From: DHVE2 group archaeon
Lineage (GTDB): Archaea > Thermoplasmatota > Thermoplasmata > Thermoplasmatales > Aciduliprofundaceae
DNA length: 8,854 nucleotides
Direction of reading: 5' to 3'
NCBI GenBank assembly: GCA_027056155.1
Contig: JALULR010000152.1
Coordinates: 1-8,854 of the forward strand
A program made the translations under genes and the position numbers. A model generated the notes under the pieces. That model ran no database searches, was not told where the DNA came from, and worked only from the letters and a program-made list of their open reading frames with translations. Below are positions 1-6,102 of this stretch, piece after piece; the stretch's first letter is position 1, and every line of letters begins with the position of its first letter.

Positions 1-777
1 TTTAACAGCTTGCTCAATGATATAGTCATTCATCAGATATCCTACACTGCATTGGGAGTTACACTCTGGGGGTTGCATTCCGGACCCATACATGCGTTCT
101 TCACCGCTTGGACATTCGTAGCAGCGTTAACTATGATATTCATACTTGCACTAAAGCTTAGAGGCCTAGAGATGAAACTAGTTAGAAATCAAATTTTAAT
201 TACCATCGTGGGATTTCTGATAATGTTCATCTTAATCGTGTACACCTACGTTATACCTGCAATGATGAACCAAGACACATATCCGCTCACTACCCTTTCA
301 TTCTCCATATTTGGGCTATTCGTAATATACACTATTATGAAATACAGAATGTTTCTCGTTGCACCATCTGTGGAAGAGAAAGTGGAAGATGTCGAGCTTC
401 CAGAAGAAGGTATCCACGAGATGGAGAAGGAAGAAGCGTATCACAAGTTTGAGCTTCTAGCAAAGTCAGCGCATACATGCTTGGCATTCATACCTGATGA
501 GCCTGAGGCGTTCAAAGAGAAATATGGTCTTAAAAACACACCTGTGTTCCAATTCACCAGAGAGCTAGGAAAAGACCGCCTTAATCCAGAGCTTGCAGAG
601 CACAGAGATATGCTCGTATTCATCATTACATCGATGGTAGAGCAGGTCTATAAGCCCGTGATTATGATTGACCTAAGCGCAGAATGGATAGGTGAGAGAA
701 TACGTGAGAAAATTATAGACAAAATTAAAGGGCTACTTAGGGAAGACTACGGGGGTGTGTATTTCATAATCAAGTAA
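1..777 (+). CDS. 7TM sensor-type membrane protein with DUF835-like C-terminal domain (5' end outside window)
   Basis: The reading frame is open to the left edge, so the TTG at 10 is probably not the true start and the N-terminus is missing. What is visible is three hydrophobic segments (about nt 94-162, 187-267 and 286-345). The last ends in a YTIMKYRMF motif typical of the end of the N-terminal 7TM region of archaeal and bacterial histidine kinases. A charged linker (nt 365-440) follows, then a soluble domain of about 110 residues (nt 445-774). That domain has the layout of DUF835: a strand with CLAFIP, a TREL segment, a P-x-L helix, and a strand VIMIDLS followed by a helix and a final VYFIIK strand. 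No histidine-kinase dimerisation or ATPase motifs are present, so it is likely a membrane sensor or scaffold rather than a kinase. DUF835 proteins with membrane N-termini are known in Thermococci and Aciduliprofundum; the ligand is unknown. The 7TM call is fairly secure and the DUF835 call is moderate. Confidence 0.6.
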   Translation, partial: FNSLLNDIVIHQISYTALGVTLWGLHSGPIHAFFTAWTFVAALTMIFILALKLRGLEMKLVRNQILITIVGFLIMFILIVYTYVIPAMMNQDTYPLTTLSFSIFGLFVIYTIMKYRMFLVAPSVEEKVEDVELPEEGIHEMEKEEAYHKFELLAKSAHTCLAFIPDEPEAFKEKYGLKNTPVFQFTRELGKDRLNPELAEHRDMLVFIITSMVEQVYKPVIMIDLSAEWIGERIREKIIDKIKGLLREDYGGVYFIIK

Positions 778-787
778 TTTCCACCAT

Positions 788-803
788 AATTTTTATTTTT
801 ACT
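788..803 (+). terminator. T-rich terminator of the sensor gene
   Basis: Starting 10 nt after the stop codon at 777, two T5 tracts separated by one A (positions 791-800) form a T-rich run without a hairpin, the usual form of an archaeal intrinsic terminator. It separates the sensor gene from the Sec61-beta promoter that begins at about 825. Confidence 0.5.
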
Positions 804-824
804 GCTCAGCATATACCGCGTAGC

Positions 825-835
825 AAAATATTTAA
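825..835 (+). promoter_or_regulatory. TATA box of the sec61beta-mpg transcript
   Basis: AAAATATTTAA is a good archaeal TATA box. Its centre is about 29 bp upstream of the ATG at 859, which puts the predicted transcript start at or just before that codon. This supports a leaderless mRNA and argues against the in-frame TTG at 838 and ATG at 841, which would lie upstream of the transcript start. Confidence 0.6.
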
Positions 836-858
836 GTTTGATGTTCTTATCCTTTAAT

Positions 859-1032
859 ATGGCAAAGAAGAACAAGGGAACTGGATTTCAGTCTGCTGCG
901 GGTTTGATACGCTATTTTGAGGAAGAGAAAAGCAAGGGCCCCAAAATTGACCCGAAGCTCGTAATATACATGTCTATTGCATTTGCCGTGATTGTTGAGC
1001 TAGCTAAAGTGTTCTGGCCCACGGGTGCATGA
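859..1032 (+). CDS. Preprotein translocase subunit Sec61-beta (SecG-equivalent)
   Basis: This 57-residue protein is the small beta subunit of the archaeal SecYE-beta protein-conducting channel in the cytoplasmic membrane. The N-terminal half is basic and glycine-rich (MAKKNKGTGF), followed by the family hallmark SAAGLIRYFEEE and then KGPKIDPK just before a single C-terminal membrane helix (LVIYMSIAFAVIVELAKV). Length and architecture are typical. The ATG at 859 is chosen because the family starts with M-[AS]-K-K and the TATA box at 825-835 fits a leaderless transcript starting here; in-frame starts at 838 and 841 would add an atypical MMFLSFN stretch. The stop codon overlaps the next start (ATGA, 1029-1032), so the glycosylase gene is probably translationally coupled. 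Very secure identification. Confidence 0.93.
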   Translation: MAKKNKGTGFQSAAGLIRYFEEEKSKGPKIDPKLVIYMSIAFAVIVELAKVFWPTGA

Positions 1033-1937
1033 TTTATTTATTTTTCAATGAAAAGTGCAATTTCGGCAGTTTAAATGAAATAGTGAAGTTTTACGGTGTA
1101 GATGTTTTAATATCTATGTGCCCCCTACCCAAAAATGATATAAGTAAAGGAAGAGGCAATAAAGTCAAATATCTTACGCTTAATCCGGAAGACTACAATG
1201 AAACTGAGCATATCAAAGGAATAATAGAGTTAAGCGGCGGTAGTAGAATTGCAATATTGTGCAATAATGATATTGAAATATGCAAAAACAGAGCATTAGA
1301 TACTGTGTTAATCAATAACGGGCATATTGTTGTGCATGTGCGCGGGCATGAAGACAGTATTAGCCCTAAGTTTGTATTTGAAAAAATTAAAACCGAGTTT
1401 TTCCAAAGAGACGCAAAAACCGTGGCTATAGAACTTCTTGGAAAGCTAATTGTAAGGAAGATAGAAGATAGATACCTCATTGGTAAAATCGTAGAAACTG
1501 AAGCATATTTTGGAGCAGATGACCCTGCGTCAAGAGCGTATCACGGGAAGAAAAACTACAACAGTGGCATGTGGCTGCCCGGCGGACATATCTTTGTATA
1601 CATGGTGCACGCAAACTGGATGTTTAACATAACCACTGATAGCAAAGAGGCGCAGGCGGTGCTCATAAGGGCTGTAGAGCCATTAGTTGGAATAGATATT
1701 ATGCAAAAAAATAGGCCAAAGAGCATAAAAGAGCTTTGCAACGGACCCGGTAAATGGACTAGAGCGTTCGGCATAACCAAGGAGTTTAACGGCAAGGCAC
1801 TTGGCGGAGAGTTCTTCGTTGCAGATTCTCCTTGGTCGGAATTCGCAATGGGAAAATCCAAGAGAATTGGAGTTAGAGAAGATTTACAGGAAGATTTTAG
1901 ATTTTTTATTAAAAATTCAAAATTTCTATCAAGATAG
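1029..1937 (+). CDS. 3-methyladenine DNA glycosylase (AAG/MPG family) with an N-terminal DUF488-like domain
   Basis: Residues 125-302 form a complete alkyladenine DNA glycosylase domain, which flips out alkylated purines and cleaves the N-glycosidic bond in base-excision repair. Visible motifs are AIELLGKLIVR (133-143), the catalytic segment IVETEAYFG with general-base Glu158 and Tyr160, GGHIFVYMVH (185-194) with base-stacking Tyr191, the VLIRAVEPLVG strand (211-221), CNGPGKWTRAFGI (237-249) and a closing RIGVRED...FRFF. The histidine that normally follows the first motif (human His136) is Arg169, and the intercalating tyrosine (human Tyr162) is His194. Residues 1-115 are extra compared with ordinary family members and resemble DUF488: FGSLNEIVKFYGVDVLISMCPLPK, then IAILCNNDIEICKNRA in place of the usual LC-x-E...CHR, then VVHV. 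The start at 1029 overlaps the Sec61-beta stop. The glycosylase assignment is firm; the N-terminal domain is a by-eye match. Confidence 0.88.
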   Translation: MIYLFFNEKCNFGSLNEIVKFYGVDVLISMCPLPKNDISKGRGNKVKYLTLNPEDYNETEHIKGIIELSGGSRIAILCNNDIEICKNRALDTVLINNGHIVVHVRGHEDSISPKFVFEKIKTEFFQRDAKTVAIELLGKLIVRKIEDRYLIGKIVETEAYFGADDPASRAYHGKKNYNSGMWLPGGHIFVYMVHANWMFNITTDSKEAQAVLIRAVEPLVGIDIMQKNRPKSIKELCNGPGKWTRAFGITKEFNGKALGGEFFVADSPWSEFAMGKSKRIGVREDLQEDFRFFIKNSKFLSR

Positions 1938-1943
1938 AGCAAG

Positions 1944-1952
1944 TTTTTATAC
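1944..1952 (+). promoter_or_regulatory. TATA box of the GT-C membrane protein gene
   Basis: TTTTTATAC lies 7 nt after the glycosylase stop, centred about 26 bp upstream of the ATG at 1975. This spacing predicts a leaderless transcript starting at that ATG; no Shine-Dalgarno sequence is present. The T-run may also serve as the terminator of the upstream gene. Confidence 0.6.
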
Positions 1953-1974
1953 TCGCTTTTAGATTACCGGTAGA

Positions 1975-3531
1975 ATGAGATGGAAAATCGCATTTCTCTT
2001 TACCCTATACGCTCTATCTGTTATAGTTCGAATTTATCCGGCGTTTGTTAGTCCTATTCCGTATAACTATGATGCACTCCTCGAAGCAAGAGCTGGGCAA
2101 TTCATTGCCAGCCACGGAAACTTATATTATCCAAAAAACGTCACATACAATAATCACCACACTCCTGTAACTCCTTTTCTAAATGCACTCCTTGGCGCAA
2201 TATCTCAGATAAGCGGTGTGAATGTTATGGTTTTTCTCCCCTTTATTTTTCCGTTTATAATTTCACTTGGGGTATTTGGATGGTTTCTTCTAGTAAAGAA
2301 AGTCACCGGCAGAGATGAGATTGCTGCATTTACCGCCTTGTTATTTGCACTCAGTGGAACATACGTGCTTCACACTACACTTATATGGAAACAAGCGCTG
2401 GGAATGGCGCTAATGCCATTCGCTCTTTATACCTTCAAAAAAAGGAATATCATATCTTTCTTCCTTTTACTTCTCATGCCCGTAGTGCATCACTATGTTG
2501 CGCTGCTTACATATTTAATGATAAGTTATGAGATTTTTTACGATATTTATATTAAATATAAAAACCACAAAATATACACCCGCATAGACATGGGGTGGAT
2601 AGTAGCAATGACTTTTCTATGGATATATCTCGCTGCATACTACGCGATTAGGCATTTTGACCGTCTCAATGAGCTATCTCCAAACGGATATATGTGGCTT
2701 TTCTTATCTTTATTTGTGCTACTTGCTCTCCTAATGGTGAGATTCTTCTCCATGAGATTCAGAGGTCTGAAAATTAAATATTACATTTTGACATTATTTA
2801 TCCCGCTTGCAATTTACATTTTGTATTTTTTCTTCCCATTATTTCCAAACACCCCAAAATTCAACAAATACACTTTTATATTCACAATTGAATATGTTCT
2901 CCTTCTGCCCCTCGTAACCATGGGTTTTGTAATACTATTTTTAACCGAATATAAAGAGAAAAAACTCTATATTGCCACGCTAACCGCGCCGCTGCACATG
3001 ATTTTGTTCTTTTTCCTCCGTGGCTTTGATTTAGAGTCTTATGTATCTATAAGCAGAACCTTTGATTTCTCGGATTTTGCTTGGTTCACGGGGGTCTCCA
3101 CAGCCGCATATTCTCGAAAGAGGAAGGTAGCAGCGTTTGCGGCAGTTGCAATTATCATAGCTACAACCACGCCGCTCACATATTTTTCCATGCAAGCATT
3201 CGGCGTCAATTCATTCGTCTATGGAGACGAATACAATGCGGCAGAGTGGATCCATCATCATATGGGAAATATAAGTGTGGACTCCGATGAACGAATTGGA
3301 CATATCGCTAGAAATTCATTCGACATAAATTCGTCGTATATGCTTCCGTACGAATTGAAAAATAACATATCCCCCATGAGTAAGTACTGGCTCATCTCAG
3401 ACACGTGGAGCCAAGGAGCTCAGATGCGCCCTATGCCCCCGATAAAGGTGAACGTGGAGCAAATTAAAGAGCATAATTCTGTGCTGTTTTCCACTGGACG
3501 AACATATTTAATATTGAACAATACTGGATAG
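1975..3531 (+). CDS. Polytopic membrane protein, probable GT-C type glycosyltransferase
   Basis: The 518-residue protein has about eleven membrane segments by eye (roughly 4-22, 84-107, 116-132, 140-153, 159-184, 208-224, 239-257, 268-289, 300-324, 331-348 and 385-403), then a soluble C-terminal tail of about 110 residues. The first outside loop (23-80) has the GT-C layout: YNYDALLEARAGQF with acidic Asp33 and Glu37 soon after the first helix, then HHTPVTPFLNALLGA before the next. The tail opens with EYNAAEWIHHHMG and then SVDSDERIGHIA, a pattern common at the end of archaeal GT-C-like proteins. GT-C enzymes transfer sugars from lipid-phosphate carriers on the outer face of the membrane. No STT3-type WWDYG motif is present, so it is probably not the oligosaccharyltransferase itself. 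The product is inferred from topology and loop motifs only. The next gene encodes a secreted protein rich in N-glycosylation sequons, a suggestive but unproven partner. Confidence 0.6.
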   Translation: MRWKIAFLFTLYALSVIVRIYPAFVSPIPYNYDALLEARAGQFIASHGNLYYPKNVTYNNHHTPVTPFLNALLGAISQISGVNVMVFLPFIFPFIISLGVFGWFLLVKKVTGRDEIAAFTALLFALSGTYVLHTTLIWKQALGMALMPFALYTFKKRNIISFFLLLLMPVVHHYVALLTYLMISYEIFYDIYIKYKNHKIYTRIDMGWIVAMTFLWIYLAAYYAIRHFDRLNELSPNGYMWLFLSLFVLLALLMVRFFSMRFRGLKIKYYILTLFIPLAIYILYFFFPLFPNTPKFNKYTFIFTIEYVLLLPLVTMGFVILFLTEYKEKKLYIATLTAPLHMILFFFLRGFDLESYVSISRTFDFSDFAWFTGVSTAAYSRKRKVAAFAAVAIIIATTTPLTYFSMQAFGVNSFVYGDEYNAAEWIHHHMGNISVDSDERIGHIARNSFDINSSYMLPYELKNNISPMSKYWLISDTWSQGAQMRPMPPIKVNVEQIKEHNSVLFSTGRTYLILNNTG

Positions 3532-3556
3532 TGTTACCATGAAAAGAGGTACGATA

Positions 3557-3593
3557 ACTTTTTATCTTTATTCACATATAGCTAGTGGGAGGT
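3557..3593 (+). promoter_or_regulatory. Promoter and Shine-Dalgarno of the secreted propeller gene
   Basis: A TATA-like CTTTTTATCT (3558-3567) is followed by GGGAGGT (3587-3593), a strong Shine-Dalgarno placed 7 nt before the ATG at 3601. The predicted transcript start at about 3587 gives a short leader that just includes the Shine-Dalgarno, unlike the leaderless genes nearby. Confidence 0.5.
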
Positions 3594-3600
3594 AATTAAA

Positions 3601-4848
3601 ATGAAAACCGGAAGAATAATAGCAGGATTGGCGGTGCTGGTTTTATCGCTGGTAGTATTGAGTTCTATGAGTTCGGCGATGACCCCGCGAGCAACTAACG
3701 CGAATGTAGGACGCGGATACAAAAATATAGCAGTTGCTTATGGCAATGGAACATTTGTAGAAGTATGGTACAGCGCTGATGGAAAATACATGAATGCTAC
3801 GGCAATCAACTCCACAACAGGAGCCGTGATAGCAACAAATACCATTTCCCAAGATGTGTATTTGTCGCCCTATGGCAAACCATCAATTAAACCGGCCATC
3901 GTATATGCGGGCGATTCATTCATCATCGCATGGGTAAACAGCAACAAATCCCTTGTGGCAGAAGGAGTAGACAGCAATCTGAATACAAACATTAACGAAA
4001 CAACCATAAACGATACCACAGGTGTAAGTTACACTAATATAGCCATAGCAGCAGGTGCAGATAAGGTATTATTTGTATGGAACGATACAAATAATCAGTT
4101 GGAAGGAAGGTTTATGAACAACACATACAATGGAACTGTATTTAGAATAACCAGCTTTAACTCTGTATCCCAGCAGACCCCATGGGTCGCGTATGACTCT
4201 AAAACAAATAACTTCATGGTTACATGGGTTAATGTAACTAAGAACTCCACAGGAACTAAATTTTACAATATCACGGGCAAGATATTCAACGGCGATAGCA
4301 TGTCCGCAGTGACTGGCGATATTCTAATAGCAAACGCCTATGCAGACCAGAGCAGTTACACTACACCAACGGTTGCTGGAGGTAATGGCACATTCTTCGT
4401 AACCTATGTAACCTATTTGAGCCCGTACAACATACACGGCGTAACATATTCCGCAAGTGATGGAAATCTCGTGGCTGGGCCATTCCTCATAGGCTCATCA
4501 TATAAGTACGGAAGGTCACCGATGCCTTCCGTGTACGACGGAACCAACTTTGTGGTAGCGTGGTCAAATGCAACAGAGAGCATTATTGCAACTACCTACG
4601 ATATCCATGGCAACGCAGGAACCTCTCAGGTGATATACAACGGAACCAATGGCGGAAATCCAGCAATCGCATACGACTCGGATAACGGTGTGTACTTTTT
4701 CTCGTGGACAGAATATATTTCTCACAAACCATACAATATTGATGCTTCACTATGGACCTCTGACGAGTTTGTGCCGGAGTTCAACTTCGCGCTACCCGTT
4801 ATTGCTGTGGCACTTGTAAGTATGGCAATTTTGAGAAGAAAACACTAA
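3601..4848 (+). CDS. Secreted, sequon-rich seven-repeat (beta-propeller-like) protein with PEF-type C-terminal anchor
   Basis: The 415-residue protein starts with a clear signal peptide (MKTGRIIAG, then a hydrophobic core to about residue 22, with SSA near the cleavage region). The mature part has seven repeats with the pattern x-P/N-x-[IV]-A-Y-(D)-x-G/N-x-F-x-V-x-W, starting at about residues 41, 97, 145, 193, 255, 308 and 353 (45-62 apart). This suggests a seven-bladed beta-propeller. Fifteen N-x-S/T sequons are visible, at Asn49, 65, 70, 115, 132, 137, 161, 173, 177, 211, 215, 223, 262, 323 and 347. The C-terminus is VPEF (391-394), a hydrophobic stretch and RRKH, matching the archaeal PEF-CTERM sorting signal cut by archaeosortases. 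It is therefore probably an exported, lipid-anchored, heavily glycosylated surface protein. No catalytic motif was seen and the function is unknown. It ends 4 nt inside the convergent creatininase-family gene. Confidence 0.75.
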   Translation: MKTGRIIAGLAVLVLSLVVLSSMSSAMTPRATNANVGRGYKNIAVAYGNGTFVEVWYSADGKYMNATAINSTTGAVIATNTISQDVYLSPYGKPSIKPAIVYAGDSFIIAWVNSNKSLVAEGVDSNLNTNINETTINDTTGVSYTNIAIAAGADKVLFVWNDTNNQLEGRFMNNTYNGTVFRITSFNSVSQQTPWVAYDSKTNNFMVTWVNVTKNSTGTKFYNITGKIFNGDSMSAVTGDILIANAYADQSSYTTPTVAGGNGTFFVTYVTYLSPYNIHGVTYSASDGNLVAGPFLIGSSYKYGRSPMPSVYDGTNFVVAWSNATESIIATTYDIHGNAGTSQVIYNGTNGGNPAIAYDSDNGVYFFSWTEYISHKPYNIDASLWTSDEFVPEFNFALPVIAVALVSMAILRRKH

Positions 4849-5561
4849 ACCTCAAAATTTTCTTTTATTATTTTTGTGAGCTCTTCTAAAATCATATTGT
4901 TTAACTTCACGCCAAGCTCTTTGCTCGAACCCTTTGGGTCACTAAATGTCGCGTAGGGCACTATTTTGGAGTAATCAACCACGACCATGTACTTCCCCGC
5001 CGGGTTTTTCTCGAATTTATAATCCCCCCTCACTAAATCCCCGCGTATTGCCATCACCCTTGAGGTCTCTATCACTCCCGCATGAGAATCGTCTTCAGGC
5101 ACAAGCTTGCCACGATACTGATACGCGAGGTAATAATCGGAGAAAAGCATTATTTTTGCGTCTTCGTATTCACGGTTCACCTCCTCGCATGCTAAGCGAA
5201 GCGCTGCCATGTGGTTTCCACTGGCATGTCCAGAAAGCACCACTATCTTGCGCACACCATGACGCAGAACCTCCGACAAAATATCTCTAACCAGCAAATA
5301 GAGGGTATCAAATCCAATTGAGATTGTGCCTGTAAATGGAGCTAAAGACTCAGTCCAGCCATAGTGAACAGGAGGAAGAATGAGAGCATTAAAACGCTCA
5401 GCTATCCTCTCCGCGAGCCAAAGGGGCTGTAACATATCCGTGTTGAGCGGGAGATGATGTCCATGTGCCTCCACACTACCCACAGGAAGTATCACAAGAG
5501 GCTCTTTTTTTATTTTCTCTTCAAGCTCATCGTAAGTGTATTCAGCCCAGTACAACTTCAC
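4845..5561 (-). CDS. Creatininase-family metal-dependent amidohydrolase
   Basis: The 238-residue protein has the full creatininase-fold signature. The N-terminal motif PVGSVEAHGHHLPLNTD (26-42) provides metal ligands Glu31, His33 and Asp42; VVLSGHASGNHMAA (107-120) provides His112; and DDSHAGVIETS (157-167) provides Glu165. A late SDPKGSSKELG (207-217) matches the usual substrate-loop region. The family includes creatinine amidohydrolase, the archaeal FAPy deformylase ArfB of riboflavin/F420 synthesis and mycofactocin MftE. ArfB-like is the best guess in an archaeon, but the substrate cannot be decided from sequence. The GTG start at 5559-5561 is supported by GAGGTG about 7 nt upstream and by the motif-bearing region starting at the usual distance. 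The start lies inside the 3' end of the zinc-ribbon gene, so the two are probably coupled. Confidence 0.82.
   Translation of the reverse strand: MKLYWAEYTYDELEEKIKKEPLVILPVGSVEAHGHHLPLNTDMLQPLWLAERIAERFNALILPPVHYGWTESLAPFTGTISIGFDTLYLLVRDILSEVLRHGVRKIVVLSGHASGNHMAALRLACEEVNREYEDAKIMLFSDYYLAYQYRGKLVPEDDSHAGVIETSRVMAIRGDLVRGDYKFEKNPAGKYMVVVDYSKIVPYATFSDPKGSSKELGVKLNNMILEELTKIIKENFEV
4853..4876 (+). terminator. T-rich terminator of the propeller gene inside the opposing gene
   Basis: Immediately after the + strand stop (4846-4848), a T-rich run with TTTTCTTTTATTATTTTT (4858-4875) can end transcription. It lies within the last codons of the convergent - strand gene, because the two genes leave no intergenic space. 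Confidence 0.45.
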
Positions 5562-5700
5562 CCACTTTCACCTCTGGCACGTGCTCTTCCACATCACCGC
5601 TAGCTAGCCATGTGGTAAACCCATGCTCCTTACAGTAATACACGTTTAACTTTTCATTATACTCAGCATCTCTACCGCATACCGTACATACCATTCTCAT
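5542..5700 (-). CDS. Small zinc-ribbon protein (52 residues)
   Basis: A short gene, easily missed by length filters. It starts at ATG 5698-5700, 6 nt after a perfect GGAGGT Shine-Dalgarno (5707-5712). An in-frame ATG at 5704-5706 abuts that Shine-Dalgarno and is less likely. The protein begins MRMVCTVCGRDAEYNEKLNV and continues with YYCKEHGF, giving a CxxC...CxxH zinc site (Cys5, Cys8, Cys23, His26). An acidic and valine-rich tail ends in EVVLG before TGA at 5542-5544. The stop is 15-20 nt inside the downstream amidohydrolase gene, which is read in another frame. Good ribosome binding, the zinc motif and coupling all argue that it is translated. It may bind nucleic acid or a protein, possibly aiding or regulating the enzyme. 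No named family was recognised. Confidence 0.7.
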   Translation of the reverse strand: MRMVCTVCGRDAEYNEKLNVYYCKEHGFTTWLASGDVEEHVPEVKVGEVVLG

Positions 5701-5725
5701 TTTCATACCTCCTTGCTCTTTGATT

Positions 5726-5745
5726 GGCCGGGGAGCACCCCGGCC
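5726..5745. repeat. Perfect GC-only hairpin (8-bp arms, 4-nt loop)
   Basis: GGCCGGGG (5726-5733), loop AGCA, CCCCGGCC (5738-5745): a perfect inverted repeat with all-GC arms in otherwise AT-rich DNA. It lies between the stop of the RHH gene (5761) and the Shine-Dalgarno of the zinc-ribbon gene (5707-5712) on the - strand. A GCACCCC heptamer occurs twice nearby (5735-5741 and 5750-5756). No T-run follows on the - strand, so it is not a standard terminator. It could be an RNA processing or stability element or an attenuator. Confidence 0.65.
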
Positions 5746-5760
5746 GGTGGCACCCCATCC

Positions 5761-6093
5761 CTAAATTTTGTTAGTGTTAAGAGCATCAATCATCTTTTTA
5801 TCCCAATCTTTATCGTATTCTCTTTTCTCCACTCGAAGCCAAAGCCTCAGCGCTGTGTTTATAGCATCTTGCACATCTGTGTAGTACCCATAGTCTACAA
5901 ACATCTCCATCTGCTTGTATATCTTATCTGGAACTTTTACACACAGCTTCACTTTGCGCCATTCCTCTTCTTTGAGCTCTACATACTCTTCTATAAGCTC
6001 CCGTAGTATCTCTGATACTGTTTTACCCTCTCTCTCGCTTATCTCCTCAAGCTTTAGTTTAAGCTCCTCGGGAACCCGCGCTCCTATTAGCAT
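5761..6093 (-). CDS. Tandem ribbon-helix-helix (RHH/CopG-like) regulator
   Basis: Counting from ATG 6091-6093 the protein has 110 residues. Residues 1-38 form a CopG/Arc-type ribbon-helix-helix domain: a short strand MLIGARVPEE, then LKLKLEEISEREGKTVSEILRELIEEYV. Residues 48-88 form a second one: strand VKLCVKVPDK, then IYKQMEMFVDYGYYTDVQDAINTALRLWLR, with the usual glycine before the second helix. Single-chain tandem RHH proteins are uncommon (TraY of F plasmid is a known case). The likely role is DNA-binding repressor, probably self-controlling, because a perfect 22-bp palindrome lies directly upstream (6103-6124). Upstream in-frame GTG codons at 6099 and 6102 are alternative starts; ATG 6093 is preferred because the first strand then begins at the usual RHH position and the palindrome is wholly upstream. 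Weak GGTGG lies a few nt upstream. No toxin gene is adjacent, so a toxin-antitoxin role is not supported. Confidence 0.75.
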   Translation of the reverse strand: MLIGARVPEELKLKLEEISEREGKTVSEILRELIEEYVELKEEEWRKVKLCVKVPDKIYKQMEMFVDYGYYTDVQDAINTALRLWLRVEKREYDKDWDKKMIDALNTNKI

Positions 6094-6102
6094 TGCCACC
6101 AC

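Noticed and set aside
838..858. Upstream in-frame TTG (838) and ATG (841) starts for Sec61-beta
   Set aside because: They would lie upstream of the transcript start predicted from the TATA box at 825-835 and add MMFLSFN, which does not fit the family N-terminus.
1975..3531. The large membrane protein being the STT3/AglB oligosaccharyltransferase
   Set aside because: No WWDYG-type motif is visible and the soluble C-terminal part is far shorter than in that family.
3539..3595. An 18-codon open frame between the GT-C-like gene and the propeller gene
   Set aside because: It runs through the TATA box and Shine-Dalgarno of the propeller gene, has no ribosome-binding site of its own and shows no motif.
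4946..5290. A 114-codon + strand frame opposite the amidohydrolase gene
   Set aside because: It is a low-complexity antisense shadow of a gene with intact metal-binding motifs and has no recognisable start signals.
5720..5760. A tRNA or tRNA fragment suggested by the GC-rich segment
   Set aside because: No T-arm consensus, anticodon arm or cloverleaf could be built around the hairpin.
5713..6006. A 97-codon + strand frame across the GC hairpin and the RHH gene
   Set aside because: It runs antisense to the RHH gene, which has clear domain motifs; the translated product shows no family features.
5542..6102. A toxin-antitoxin pair with the RHH protein as antitoxin
   Set aside because: The neighbour is a zinc-ribbon protein followed by an amidohydrolase; no RelE, VapC, MazF or similar toxin motif is visible.
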